Assembly (NCBI RefSeq): GCF_032854445.1
Contig: NC_088303.1
Coordinates: 26,267,265-26,331,264 of the forward strand
DNA length: 64,000 bases
Origin: Liolophura sinensis
Taxonomy: Eukaryota; Mollusca; Polyplacophora; Chitonida; Chitonidae
Reading direction: 5' to 3'
Part shown: positions 11,771 to 26,700 of the stretch, in pieces
How the letters are laid out: the number at the start of each line of letters is the position of its first letter
How positions within the stretch are numbered: position 1 is the stretch's first letter
Position numbers and translations under genes: made by a program
The notes under the pieces: generated by a model
Database searches by the model: none
The model's input: only the letters and a program-made list of their open reading frames with translations
Told to the model about the DNA's origin: nothing

Positions 11771-14700
11771 GTAAGAATTCGTCAGTCAAAGCATGAAGTG
11801 CTGCGAAAAATCTGTACAGAGCGTAACCCAGACAAACTGTCATACACGTACAAATCTACAACAACAATGCATATGCAACACGTAAGGAAGGATAGGTTCT
11901 GTTTCATAAGTTAGACGTCGATTGTGGAGATATTTGACGACCCGATAGTTGATTGCCACATCGACGTTTAATGAAGCTGGATTAATTTGTACTTCTAATG
12001 CAGGTGGAGTTTTCCAACGGGCGTGCCGTGAAAAGAATCTTGAAGAAGATCGGCTCAAATCACATCTCCACAAGTGGACCCGGCGACTTTTGTGATAAAT
12101 CTGTATTTGTGCTCATAACGATTTTACCCCACATTGTCTAATCTACCTGGCTGGCTTTGGAAGTAAATGCGGTTTCAGATATGTAACTCAGATTCTAGTT
12201 GCATAGTCTCAGGAATTATCTTACGAAATTCTTTTTAATGGTCTTGGTCACTGAAGAAGCAGTTGATCCTTGTTTGTGTAATTTTTGGAAAATATAGCAA
12301 TGTCTGCATCCACAAACTTCACTGACAGTTGTACATTGTCTTCAATGTATTCAAGCACATGATGTCAAAACTAGCATTTTGACATTGTCGCTATTTTTTT
12401 CAAAATTTTCATGTTCTTTTTATCTCAGATACTCTTCTTTGTTATAGGCAGGCACCAGACTAAAACAGAACTCTTGTGCTCATAGGAGGAGTGAAATATC
12501 CTGTGACACATTTGATCTTGTTTTGCATTGTAACTCTCATAACTATGGCATTCAAATCAATATTACATGTTTCCAACTAGTTTCAGAAGGAAAAGAAAGT
12601 GAGAGACTTTTGAATCACTTATTTTTGCTCTGTCGAAAGACCTTCTTTCAAGAGTTCATTTTGTCCTGTTGTATGTTTAGTCCTAACACACAGTGACATA
12701 AGTCCCCCTTCTGCCAATGTTTAGGTTAATAATGGAGAGTGAAAAATAAGCAACATTGACAGCTGTTGTTTTTCTAACCTGAACAATTTCATCCTTGTTC
12801 ACATTTATGTCTGTGAATTTCACGTTATAGACAGCGTGAGAACATATTGTTTTAATCATGTTAATCCTTTTGAAAGATCATTGACAAACATGTTTTGAAC
12901 CCATAATACACCCATGTACATGTAGTAGGTGTTGAGACAGAGTGAGTGAGCTCTCTTTATTAACAATGGTTGGTGAGAGTGTTTTCAATGATTCAATACC
13001 TTGATTATTAAGTGCATGTAAAAAGTTTGAACAAAATTGTTAAAAAAATTTATGATATATAACGACGTGCACAATTACCGTATTTCCGCAACATTTTTGC
13101 AAGCAGTGCGCAGTAAAACTTATGAAGAAGTCAGGGTTGAATCGATGACAGGCAGATGGGGAGATTGGGGGTAATCTTGTTCCTGTAAGGCACACATCGT
13201 GCGCTGCAGGAGGTCTAATGTGTGAAACCCATGTGCTGAGAGACTCGGTACAACAACACCTGTCAGTCAGCCAGCATAGTCGTGTGTTGGTGACTGTTCG
13301 GAAGTAGATGACAAATACTGATCACTCTTTATAACATTTGCCAGGAATTTCAAGCCCAAAAATATTACAGACAAGAGGTGGTTGCAGTGTTCATTTCTCG
13401 ATACAACAGTAATCGTATATTCTCGTGGTTGCATCTGTATAAGGGAGTATAAGATGGCTGCCAAGCGCTTGCTAGTAAGACATTTTTGTGTCGATCGTTC
13501 CAAAATCGAGACCAGCATATGTCTCAAGTTCAAAGACATTTATTCCTTGTTTCACACAGCATGTATACACAATTACATGTACCTGTGGCATTTGACTTTT
13601 CAGTCAGCCAGTTGTATAAATACATGTAGAGTATGATTCACTTAATCAAAACAGTGACTCGGAAGTTGAGAGGTTTAGACAATAGACTAAAATAAAACTC
13701 AAGTCTTGCTTGTGGTGTAATTCATTTCCGTTTTTAAATGAATATAAATAAAAATTATTCAACATTAGAAATGTAATAGTAAAAGATGTTAGACCATGTT
13801 GTACCGTCTATAGCCAGAGTTAAATGTGATTGTTGTCACATTACATGTTATGGTGATTTGATAGTACCCAAATTAGTGTATTAACTCAAACTAATTTGAA
13901 TGGAACTTGTCAGCACTGCAGGCCTAAACTCAAGGGTGTCATGCAGTCAATCCTTGTAGTCCTCAACAACAAAGTGGTGTGGTGATGGTTGACCTTTAGC
14001 AGAGTACGTGCATTAAGACAGGCTTGTTAATCAAAGGCGAGAGTAAAACTCTCATCTTTAATGCCTTAATTTCTATATGAGTAGTTCTGATGCATGCATT
14101 CACTTCTGAAAAGCACAGTCTTTATGCTTGGACTTCTTTTCTTCAGAAACTGGTTACAAGATGCAAGTAGAAAGGAAGTTTCTAACCTGATAATCGAAGT
14201 ACATTTAACAATGTTTGTCGCTTTCTAAAATATTGATACACTGTATTTGAATATTAAATTTGTGATTTTTTTTATGCTTCTGTAGGCTGAACAAAATTTT
14301 GTTAAGCAAAAGCCCCCCACTTTCCGAAATTTGGCTCAGTTTTACATTTGTTCACGTAAGAAAATTCATCCACAACAGACCGAGTGTATTCAGATTTAAA
14401 CGGCCGATTGGTATTGATATGCAAATTGCAACTTTGCTCACATCCAACATAGTTTGTAGAACACATCAATCACAGCAAGACCCGATACGACATCCTGTTG
14501 CTTTGCCTGTACTAAATAGAGTAAATGTTGTGAACATCATTATAATACACCAACCAGTGCAAGACTTTATGATGATTTTACGGAAAAGGTTTAGTATCAA
14601 GGCCGAACTCAAAGTCGTTATTGAAAGCCGTAATCATCACTAGGTATGTGGGGACATGTAAAATTTTGAACTCCCTTCATGTAGTCTAGATTTGGTGGGA

Positions 14701-17700
14701 GATTTCTCAATCAATCTTTTATCCAAGGGGTGGGTCAATGAAAATAAGTTCATCTGATTGGTCAGTGTTGAATTCTGTAAGCTGTCAGTTATCCGTAAGA
14801 CAATTTGGCACTCGTGACTGAATTCCCAGGAAATTTGACGAGGAATGGCAATAGCCTTTCATTAATACAGTGTTTAAAATTGTTGCAATATGAAGCTGTT
14901 AATGGGCAGCCAGTTTCACACATGCGAACCTAATGTTCAGCGACTTCATGCTGAGTTTATGATGGTCATTTTATGAAATCTTCCCACCATAATGCTGGGC
15001 ACTGTTGTATGGATGAAATATTCTTGGGTACTGCGTAAAATACCACCAGTACATTTGATATACCTGACCGATTTAATTACGCTTGCCAGAGATAGTTGTA
15101 AGCCGCTTTGCATGGTAAAAAAAATATACTCTTAAAGGAGGGAATAGCGAGTTTACTGCTTTTAGACAGGTGTTGGCATAGAAAGTTTGACCTCGATTTC
15201 ACTATTTGGAATCCTGAGGCACTCAACATGATGCAGCGACTGTTATCATAATCGACTACCGATTAATTTATGGCGCTTCATTTGGGACATTTGGGAGAAT
15301 TTCATAAAATTGTGTATTTAATTGGATAGCTGCGCAGTTTTAAAGTTCGTCATAACGCATGACGTCATTTATATTTATTGGGGCCTACGCTACAAATCTT
15401 ATAACCCTACAAGCATTGTCTGCTGCAAAGTGATCAGTGGTATGAAAAGCTAATCCCCCTACTCACGGGCTTTTACATTTGTATAGGACGAGGCAGTGTT
15501 GTAGAGTTATGATGTCATGCAGCAAGCCAAACTTGTCTTGGCTCCTTTTGATAAGGTTGCGGAAGTACGATATAAACGACCAGGTTTGTGTTTTTCTTAC
15601 AAAATGCTGATGTGTTTGACTATTCATGTTGCAGGAGACAGCGCTATGTTGGCAAGGTTATCTTCTCTGCATGGGAACAGTCTAAGCACTCAGGGAAGAG
15701 ATTTCTTGTTGGAACAGATCAAAATGTCATCGCTTCATTGAATGCTCAGACAGGAGACATCGGTAAAGTAGTCCTATCCAGTGGTAATGTAGTCCTTTAC
15801 AATGGTAATGTTATTTACAATGGTAATGTAGTCGTCTACACTGATGGGTAGAAATAAGACCTGAAAGTCAAAGACCCTTCCATTATTAACTCTGTAGAGC
15901 TGTGATCACCTATACAGTCACAGCCCTGTCTTGTTCCATAAGCTTACCTTGAACTCCTCTGTACTTCCCTTGCTGGATTAATATATTACTTTTGGGCACC
16001 AAGTTATTTGTTTGTCCGTATTCATGGTCGTCTCAGCTATCAATTCCAGGTAGGTGTTCCCATGTGTCATCACTAATAAATCCACACAAGCATGAAACTA
16101 GTGGGGAAGCTGGATAAATTGTATCCAGAAAACAGAAAAATGATTTGGTGCCCAGCTGTGATGGTACACATAATCACAGCCCTACAGAGCTATTCCATTA
16201 TATTTATATTGTATCGTAGAGAACGCTTTCGGTGGCCTAATAACTAGAGCATCTGCCCCAAAGTCAGGAGATCTGGGATCATGTCCTGACCTGGCCAGAC
16301 AAAAGACTTTAAAAATGGCACTTGTCACTGCATCATTTGGCAATCAGCACAAAGAGGTTAGAGCAAGGAAACAGGACTGCTTGGTCCAGTGTCAGTATAA
16401 TGTGTATAACTGGGTGGTTTGTTAGGCATGGTACTTCATGGGAGGCAGCACTTTGGCAGCATGGACTCACCTTGCTATAGGAAGACACAGTATATGTACA
16501 TGTACACACAACTAATGACTCCTTGTCATATGACCGAAAAATTGTTTAATAAGACATAAAATCCTGTGCATACACATATAGTGTGGTAATGTAATGTTGT
16601 GCAGTGGTAATGTAGTCCTATACTGTGGTGGTGTAGTCTTGCGCAGCGATAAATGTTGTCCTTTACTATGGTAATGAAGTCCTGTATTATGGTTTCTGTC
16701 ACCATAATATTAGTTGATGTCCTATAAATGAAATATTCTGGAGTATATAGTAAAACACCAATCAAATGAATTGATTTATAAATTAAAGATATTCACTGTG
16801 TACCATATTATAAGTTATCTGTAAAACTAGTTTATACACGGCTATCTCAAACACATTCTTCATAATTCTTTCACATCAGAAATTTGTATAAATTTATCAG
16901 TGAATAAATTTTATTTCAGCCTGGAGACAGCTGTTAGAGAGCGATGTCAGGGGTAGGATTGATGCCTTTCTACATCATGGAAATGGTATGTACAATGTAA
17001 AGTAAAGCATATATACCTCCATGTGGTTGGTGTTTGAGTTTTGAGATTTGTTTGGAAGGTACTGTAGAATCATTGACAATTATCTCCCCTATATTTTTTG
17101 GGCAAACATACAAATACAGTTGTTGCAAAATATATGTCTACGTCAATATGTATTTTGTATCAAAACAGTTATCATGATGTGATGTTGAATACGGCATATT
17201 TAAAATTAATTGAGACAGTATTTGCTTTAGTTCTAGTAAATATGGTTACAAACCGTTTGCAAGTTTGGCATTACTTTGTGGCAAAATGTCAGGTATATAA
17301 TGCAATAGTGGAAATAACAGAAAATATTGTTTTATATATAGAACATCTGTAATTACCTGTAAGTGTATCACTCATAGAAACTGACTATAACATTAAGAAA
17401 CATAACACAGTAGTGTCATTAGCACACCCGAGTACAGAGGCTGGCAGCTGTGAAAGTGGAAAAATGTTTTTGCAATGTAAATATGCACATGCAGGACATG
17501 CAGAATACCATATATACACATTTAGGACTAGTAGGACATGCAGAATACCATATATTCACATGTAGGATTAGTAGGACATGCAGAATACCATATATGCACA
17601 TTTAGGACTAGTAGGACATGTAGAATACCATATATGCACATGTAGGACTAGTAGGACATGTAGAATACCATATATGCACATGTAGGACTAGTAGGACATG

Positions 17701-20700
17701 TAGAATACCATATATGCACATGTAGGACTAGTAGGACATGTAGAATACCATATATGTACATGTAAGACTAGTAGGACATGCAGAATACCATATATACACA
17801 CGTAGGACCAGTAGGACATGTAGAATACCATATATGCACATGTAAGACTAGTAGGACATGCAGAATACCATATATACACATGTAGGACTAGTAGGACATG
17901 TAGAATACCATATATGTACATGTAAGACTAGTAGGACATGCAGAATATCATATATACACATGTAGGACTAGTAGGACATGCAGAATACCATATATACACA
18001 TGTAGGACTAGTAGGACATGTAGAATACCATATATGCACATGTAAGACTAGTAGGACATGCAGAATACCATATATACACATGTAGGACTAGTTGGACATG
18101 TAGAATACCATATATGCACATTTAGGACCAGTAGGACATGTAGAATACCATATATGTACATGTAAGACTAGTAGGACATGCAGAATACCATATATACACA
18201 TGTAGGACCAGTAGGACATGTAGAATACCATATATGCACATGTAAGACTAGTAGGACATGCAGAATACCATATATACACATGTAGGACTAGTAGGACATG
18301 TAGAATACCATATATGCACATTTAGGACCAGTAGGACATGTAGAATACCATATATGTACATGTAAGACTAGTAGGACATGCAGAATACCATATATACACA
18401 TGTAGGACTAGTAGGACATGCAGAATACCATATATGCACATTTAGGACTAGTAGGACATACAGAATACCATATATTCACATGTAGGACTAGTAGGACATG
18501 CAGAATACCATATATGCACATTTAGGACTAGTAGGACATGTAGAATACCATATATGCACATGTAGGACTAGTAGGACATGCAGAATACCATATATGCACA
18601 CGTGGGACCAGTCGGACATACAGAATACCATATATGCACATGTAGGACTAGTAGGACATACAGAATACCATATATGCACATGTAGGACTAGTAGGACATG
18701 TAGAATACCATATATGCACACGTGGGACCAGTCGGACATGCAGAATACCATATATGCACATTTAGGACTAGTAGGACATGCAGAATACCATATATGCACA
18801 TGTAGGACATACAGAATACCATATATGCACACGTGGGACCAGTCGGACATACAGAATACCATATATTCACATGTAGGACTAGTAGGACATACAGAATACC
18901 ATATATGCACATGTAGGACTAGTAGGACATGTAGAATACCATATATGCACATGTAAGACTAGTAGGACATGTAGAATACCATATATGCACACGTGGGACC
19001 AGTCGGACATACAGAATACCATATATTCACATGTAGGACTAGTAGGACATGTAGAATACCATACATGCACATGTAGGACTAGTAGGACATACAGAATACC
19101 ATATATTCACATGTAAGACTAGTAGGACATGTAGAATACCATATATACACATGTAGGACTAGTAGGATATGCAGAATACCATATATGCACATGTAGGACA
19201 AGTAGGACATACAGAATACCATATATGCACATGTCAGACTAGTAGGACATACAGAATACCATATATACACATGTCAGACTAGTAGGACATTCAGAATACC
19301 ATATATGCACATGTAGGACTAGTAGGACATGCAGAATACCATATATGCACATGTAGGACAAGTAGGACATACAGAATACCATATATGCACATGTCAGACT
19401 AGTAGGATATACAGAATACCATATATGCACATGTAGGACTAGTAGGACATGCAGAATACCATATATGCACATGTAGGACTAGTAGGACATACAGAATACC
19501 ATATATGCACATGTCAGACTAGTGGGACATGCAGAATACCATATATGCACATGTAGGACTAGTAGGACATGCAGAATACCATATATGCACATGTAGGACT
19601 AGTTGGACATACAGAGTACCATATATGCACATGTAAGACCAGTCGTACATACAGGATACCATATATACACATGTAGGACAAGTAGGACATACAGAATACC
19701 ATATATACACATGTAGGACTAGTAGGACATGTAGAATACCATATAGGCACATGTTAATGAAGCATTTTTCATTTCCTGTCCATCCAGTCTGAGAAGGAGT
19801 TTAGATACTCTAGATTTGGGTTAATTTTTATGCATGTGTTGATGTATGCACTTATTGTTTTGACCCTTGCATGACTATGTTGCTGACCCTGTTTCAGTGT
19901 TGATTACGTTATCTGGCAATGGTCATTCCCTGCGAAGCTGGAATCCAAGCACAGGTCTGCTGTTGTGGGATGTTACAACCTCTGACGAGGAGACCAGGTA
20001 AGACTCACATTTTGTATATCCATTAAATTCATTTTATAATCTTGAATTATGTGCTATGAATTTTTAGATAAACATTCCTTCATTTCTTCCTGGAGTCCCA
20101 TATGTAGCCTGTGGTAAATCTTGTATTGTAACCTGACCTCTTGTTTTTGATGCCTGTTAACAGTATGACAATTACGTGAGTAAAGTATTCATGAATGCAT
20201 GTGATGACAAAGGTCAAATAAATAAATAAATCTGTGACCGTATTATTTGGTTTTTTGTTTAGTTCCAGAGGAGCAGCTGTGCTGAGTGGTCCAGACAAAG
20301 GTAATGAACACAGTTCTGTACACTGTATTAAATGGATGCATTCGCTACTGGTATCTTATGAACATACAAGTAATCATATCGTCCTCTTCTGGGTTTTGAG
20401 GTAGCAAATGTCATTTTTGCTTACCAATGTTGCCCCATAAGTAAATGGATTAACTTCACTGCAGAAAGTCATCATCAGAAATTTATGACTGGGCCTTATA
20501 CACGACCCTTTCATGAGGATTTCAGAATTGCTGGGAAACACTCTTTCGGTTCCGTGTACTTTTGACCTGGGACACGGTGGGAAATATTTTTTCAGTTCCA
20601 AAACCAATTTATGGTATGGGAACTGATTTACCTATAATATTTTAAGTATTAATGGCATTTCATCAAAAAACTTTTGGTTTTTGGTGTTTCTTGCCGATCT

Positions 20701-23700
20701 AATTTTCATTTATGTTGTAATGTAAACATTACCATAATCCCTCAACCTTTTTGTTAAAATGTATGAACTGTCACTGAATGATCGACGTATCTGACTGCAA
20801 ACTGTGGAAAAAGGAAGGGAGAGAACTGGGTATTCTAAACTTTGTCAGTTTGAGTTATCTCCCTACCAAAAACATATCAATGTGGTATGTGTTAAATACT
20901 ACTTTCACAACAGTGCAATCAAATGAATCTCAGAATCCGAATTTCATATGAATCACAACTTCTTGGTCAAGAACCTTGATTGGCTCTCTGTCCTGCATGT
21001 AATTCATTGGGTGAGCTACTTCATGATAATCGTGACAGGTAGCATTGCTGGTTCGCTGGACACAGAGAGATTGGACAACGGTCCTTTTTTGTGAGACCAC
21101 TCATGGCAACAAAGTATGAGTGGTCTAGTGACACCTTAGCCACAGTTTGAAGGCTCACAACTCAAGTCTTTGAACAATTAACTCTGTTCATGGTTCACGA
21201 AGCAGTGCTGAGTGAGTGACCAAGCCTTTTTTTTTTTTTTTGGAATTACACTTTGAGTCCCGTGAATTTTTAACCTGGGAACCGACAGGGAAACAACACG
21301 ATCGTTTCCGTGACATCCTGATGAATATGGACCTCTGGTTATGAGAGTTAAATTCCACACTGACAAACTCAAAATATGTCTTAGATAATGATGTTCATCT
21401 GTATAGGTGTCGGAGAAGTTGCCAGTTCCCTTTAACTTTTCAGTCGTGAACAAGTAACTTGAATGCCGTAATACTTGTGAGGAATTCTTGAATACAGCAT
21501 ATAACACCAAGTAATTGACCTTAAGTTTTTCGTCTTTTATGGTATGAAATAGTTCGTTGTATGGAAGACTTATATGTACTCTGTTTCACATATACAGAAA
21601 ATATTTTCAATTCTGTTTTTACTAAATAATGTCACTATCAAGAGAACGTGTCATGTATTAGCTTGTATATATATATATATGTATCATATATTAGATTGTA
21701 TTTTGTGGCATATAAATTGTATGTAACACTTCCAGTATGGAGCTTAATGGAAAAGCAAAGGCCTCCACTACTAATATGTTGAATCATTCTGAGAGAACTG
21801 TGGAGTGTAGAGAAGTAATTCACATACATGTAGTTTTATGAAACTGTGATCTTAAGTTAACCCCCCCCCCCCCTCCCCTTCAAAAAAAAATATTTTAGCA
21901 TCATTTTTATAATAATTGTTTGCATAAATTCCGCTGAATTAAGTACTTTGGAGGTTGGAAAGATTGGTGATTTACTGTAGCCAGCATGTGTCATTGTGGG
22001 TTTGAATACTCTTCATATATACTCTCTTCATATATTGCTGTATTGTGTATTGCTATATCAGGTAAAGTTGCTGTGGTGAGTGGGACCAGTTTGGCCTGTT
22101 ACTCAGCCAGCAATGGCAGGCAGGAATGGCAGACAGGCCTCCCTCACACGTGAGTATTCGGACAAACTATACAGCCCCATTTATGTACAAGTCTTCACAT
22201 AGAAAAGGACATATCAGAATTTAAGATTATGAACTTTGGAGTTTGATTTTCTGTAAAATGTGTGAGATGTTTTGAAATTATTTGAAATTCCTGTACACTG
22301 TATGTACATGTTACATACATGTATATGCTGTTTTCAGCATACAGCCCTCCTGAAGCCTCTGTCTGAACTTACCATATATCATGCCCAGTACTGTGTTGAC
22401 CAATCTGTAACCAGTATGAACAGGCTGAACATAAAGCAAAAAGTATCAAAAATGCCAAGTTAGGAGTTTCTGTTATCACCCCACATTCCTGGGGTTAGCA
22501 CTTATGAGTGAGCTCATCTAGTGTAGATCATTACACAGTAACATGGGTGATGTTTCTTATTTCTGACAGATTATTCAGTCAAACAGCTCTCAGTTCAGGT
22601 AAACTGTGTATGGTTGATCAGGGAAATCACACAACTGCATGGATATTCTATGTTTTCTACAGAAAACATATTCTGCACTTGCTTGAAATGTGTTGACGTA
22701 TGCAGGGCTGATGTGGTAATAATTAGAATCTTTATTGAACAGTGACATCTCTGTGTATCAGCATGTACTGGAAGTCAAAGGACAGCTGACGGTGGTAGGA
22801 GTGGCTGAGGGGTCACATGTCACTGTCGTCAAGTACAACTCTGACGGGGTTCAAAGTTCACACAGATCTGTCCCAGCATCCTGGATCACCTTGACAACCA
22901 GGTGTGGTATACAGCTAGTGATTATAAGTTAGAGTCAGTTTAAGTGACCCAGTTTACAAATTGCAGTGGAAAAGATTGTAAGTGCAGATAATTATGTAAC
23001 AACTATTATAGCAGCCCCATAAAATAATTGAAAAAAAAAAAAAAATCCATTTTCTCTTCCAAAATTCTCAAATGTCACATACCCAACTCGCCCCAGCGAT
23101 GAAAAGAGAGTTAACATTTGACTAGGTTTGTCTATTATTCCATAACAATAGCATTTGAAGGCTACTCTTTTTTTCATAATACATAGGTTACTTCCCTTTT
23201 CAAGGATTTACCTCCCTTGATGGCAGGTATATGTCTTTTATGTCGGTATTAAAACTTATGGGACTATGGAAAATATTGCCGTTTACTTTCTCAGTTTCTA
23301 AAGCACCAAAGAAAATTGCAATGATTCAGTAGTAGTTACTGATGTAACAAGAAATTTCACAGACAGATTGGCCACAATGAATCCATGCGTGGTTGGTTAA
23401 ATCCCATCACACCAGTACTTCCTAATGACAGCAGCAGCTGATATTTGAGCTGATACTTATTGTCAAGGAGAGTAAATCCTTGAAAAGGGAAGTAAACTAT
23501 GCATTACAGAAATGGCGAATGCATGACTGTGCACCAAAAACATGAATTTGACCAATCTTAAGCAATACTGTTGATGGAGGTCATCTGGATGTCCTACACA
23601 TTGGTTTCAAATGTTCAGTCTTTCTGTGACATGTCTAATGTCATGACATCACAATTTTTTTCACATGGAATGGAATGAAAAGTAATGCTGTCACAAAGAG

Positions 23701-26700
23701 ACGTGCTGTAACCATCCATTATGAAATCATCTTAATTATGGTGTAAAATATGAATGAAAAAAATTGTGAGGATAATTTTCTCATTGGTTTTGTTCAGGTG
23801 TGTTGTGATTGGTCAGAAGTATTTGACTTGTTATCGATCTGGGTCACAGTCCTTACAATACCTTCAGCTGGACAATGGTCAAGCCTTCCTCTCCACTTCC
23901 CTGGAGGTAAGTGAAAACTTGTCTGATAATAAAAGCTGGTGACACCCACCCATGCTATTGTTGTGCTGCCCAACAAAATTAATTTGTTTCTTGATATTGG
24001 GAAATGATGAGTGACTTCACCTTGCTCCTAGCCAGCTGTTGATTCTCTGTCTGCTCCTGCACTGCTGCATGAAAAGAAAATTTATCCATTAAATAATTAT
24101 TGTTTTTGATGTTCTAGTGCCACTTGAACACGTTAAAAAAAGGTGATGCACTAATTCTGTGATGATATCTGCTACAGAGCTTGGGTGTGTCGCCCCAGGG
24201 TGAGGCAGTCTACCCAGAGGTCATTTCAGCTGACCACAGCAGTCCTGAACTAAAACTACATCTCACAGACCATGTCATTGTGCTGAGAATCAAGGATGAT
24301 AGTGTCAAGGTTGTCAAAGACCTACCAAAGGTAGGATAGATCGATCAACCAGCTGGGCATTCCAGCCATTTCTGACAGAAGTCATAATTAGAAATATGAT
24401 TTTAGAGCATATATTCTTTGTACTCTAATTTAAACTTTTATGTTTGTATGTTGTTTCAACACATGTGTTTCCCCAAATTTCAACTTTCGTAACCAAAAAG
24501 TTTTAAAATTTGACCTTAGGAACTAAATATTAAAGAAGGGCAACTGTCATTTGATATCCACAATGTCTTCTTTGCTGTGGTATCTGTGTATGCCAGTGTT
24601 ATTTAATAAGTAGAAAGATAATGGCATATGAACTGGCTTTTAGTCGGTTTATTCAATAAAAATGAATGTATCATGTGTGAGTCAAGACCGGCCAGCAGTG
24701 TTCAATCAGCCCTTCAGATTTCTAGAAATGAATTAGATATGCCTGTGGCACGAAAGATTTCTAAAAAAAATTCATGTTGAATTATTTCCATTTAGTGAAA
24801 ATTTATTTACAAGCTAGAATGAAATTCTCAGTTGCCTTAAATCTGTATAAAGCTTGCTACCATTTCACATCAGGTGAAATGTTTAAAGCAGTTTGCTGCA
24901 TATAACTTGTAGTGAGATAACATCATATGTTAACTTTTATACCTTTATGATTGTTCTGTTTTCAGTTTTCCACATGTCTGCTGGTCACCTATGATGACAA
25001 AACTGTGCTTCTGGCCACTCAGAGAGTCTCCATAGAGGTCAGTGGAAGTCACAATACCTTCTCTATTTCAGTAACATTTTATCAGTTGTTTGATCCTGAT
25101 AGCCTCTGCTTCAGTTTTAATCTTCATCTTAATATCGTAGAACTCCATCATATCCATGTAAACAGTTGCTTGACCACAAAAGCCAGTGTTAAACCCTGGT
25201 TCAGTTTTAACGTGTCGCTCACCCCATCCTGCCAGCTTTAATTCAAATATATTGCCGAATTTTAATATAAAAAACCTTGTTTTGATTTAAAAACCCTGAA
25301 AATATATATGTTGAGCTGATCCTGTTTTTCTGAAAGTAAAACAATATGATATCATCCTGGGATGTCCTGCAAGTTATCCACTGAACCTGTTAATATGGCC
25401 AGAATATTGTCGGAACTTTTTCACAGCCTGAAATTTAGAGTCCTGCGGGTGGTTTCAATGAACTTTGTATATCAACTTTTTCATAAATTTTCTCGCAAAT
25501 GAGATTGCCCCACAGCACTATAACCCAGACAACATCTTTTCAAAGTTTTTTAAAAGTGAATTTTGACCTGTGGACTTTTTTTTTTCTTTTTCCCTTGTTT
25601 AGAAAGTGAAGTTAATGGCATTTGATGTTGAGACTGGGGGAGAGCTTGTGGAGTTTTCTCATGATCTTCATGTAGCCAGTTTCCATGGCAATCCGTTGCA
25701 GGTAAGGTGAAAGGTGTAAGATGACATGTGGTATATTGGTGCAGTTGTAGTGCCTTACTTTCTGCCTATCCGAATCAGCAGACATTTTCAGTAGTATGAT
25801 CATGGCTGAGGGATAAAAAATTAATAATAAGTAATATTATACTGCATTGATGTTGTTAAAATATTAATAATAAGTAATATTATACTGCATGATGTTGTTA
25901 AAATATTAATAATAAGTAATATTATACTGCATTGATGTTGATAAAATATTAATAATAAGTAATATTATACTGCATTGATGAGACACATATAAGTATGGGG
26001 TGTATCTTTTAAAAACGAAATGGTAGCTTTGCTTCAATAAAGTGGTGTATTTCAAAGAAGCTTCTTGGGAGTGAATGATATGTTTGTTTATATGTATTTG
26101 TAGATAGAAGCTATTTTCTTCAAAAAGAAAGATGGTCGCTGGGGTTACAGATCTGTGCTGATGTATGAGGATTACTCTGTACACCTGGTACAATCAACAG
26201 GTAAAGTTCTCACTGTCATCGCTCTGGGGTTGCAGATCTGTGCTGATGTATGAGGATTACTCTGTACACCTGGTACAATCAACAGGTAAAGCTCTCAGTG
26301 TCATCGCTCTGGGGTTACAGATCTGTGCTGATGTATGAGGATTACTCTGTACACCTGGTACAATCAACAGGTAAAGCTCCCAGTATCCTCACTCTGGGGT
26401 TACAGATCTGTGCTGATGTATGAGGATTACTCTGTACACCTGGTACAATCAAGAGGTAAAGCTCTCAGTGTCCTCACCCTGGGGTTACAGATCTGTGCTG
26501 ATGTATGAGGATTACTCTGTAAACCTGGTACAATCAACAGGTAAAGCTCTCAATGTCCTCACTGTGGGGTTACAGATCTGTGCTGATGTATGAGGATTAC
26601 TCTGTAGACCTGGTACAATCAAGAGGTAAAGCTCTCATTGTCATCGCTCTGGGGTTACAGATCTGTGCTGATGTATGAGGATTACTCTGTACACCTGGTA

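Noticed and set aside
11840..12073. - strand frame beginning [20 protein letters not shown]
   Set aside because: It looks somewhat protein-like but has no ATG in frame after the upstream stop, no clear splice sites, and lies in EMC1 intron 1.
14299..14643. 114-codon + strand ORF in EMC1 intron 1
   Set aside because: No recognised domain and no convincing splice or promoter context; such a length can occur by chance in 64 kb.
17688..19752. Many open frames (up to 154 codons) on both strands with repeats such as [19 protein letters not shown]
   Set aside because: They are translations of the 40-bp minisatellite; its 120-base cycle lacks stops in several frames. They lie in an EMC1 intron and have no non-repeat part.
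17485..19754. Resemblance to a CRISPR array (regular short repeats)
   Set aside because: The units are contiguous with no unique spacers, and the DNA is an animal gene's intron.
20380..21500. Possible large palindromic element in EMC1 intron 5
   Set aside because: A few inverted or direct word matches (around TTTGACCTGGGA and TTTGTCAGTTTGAG) were seen, but I could not define matching ends.
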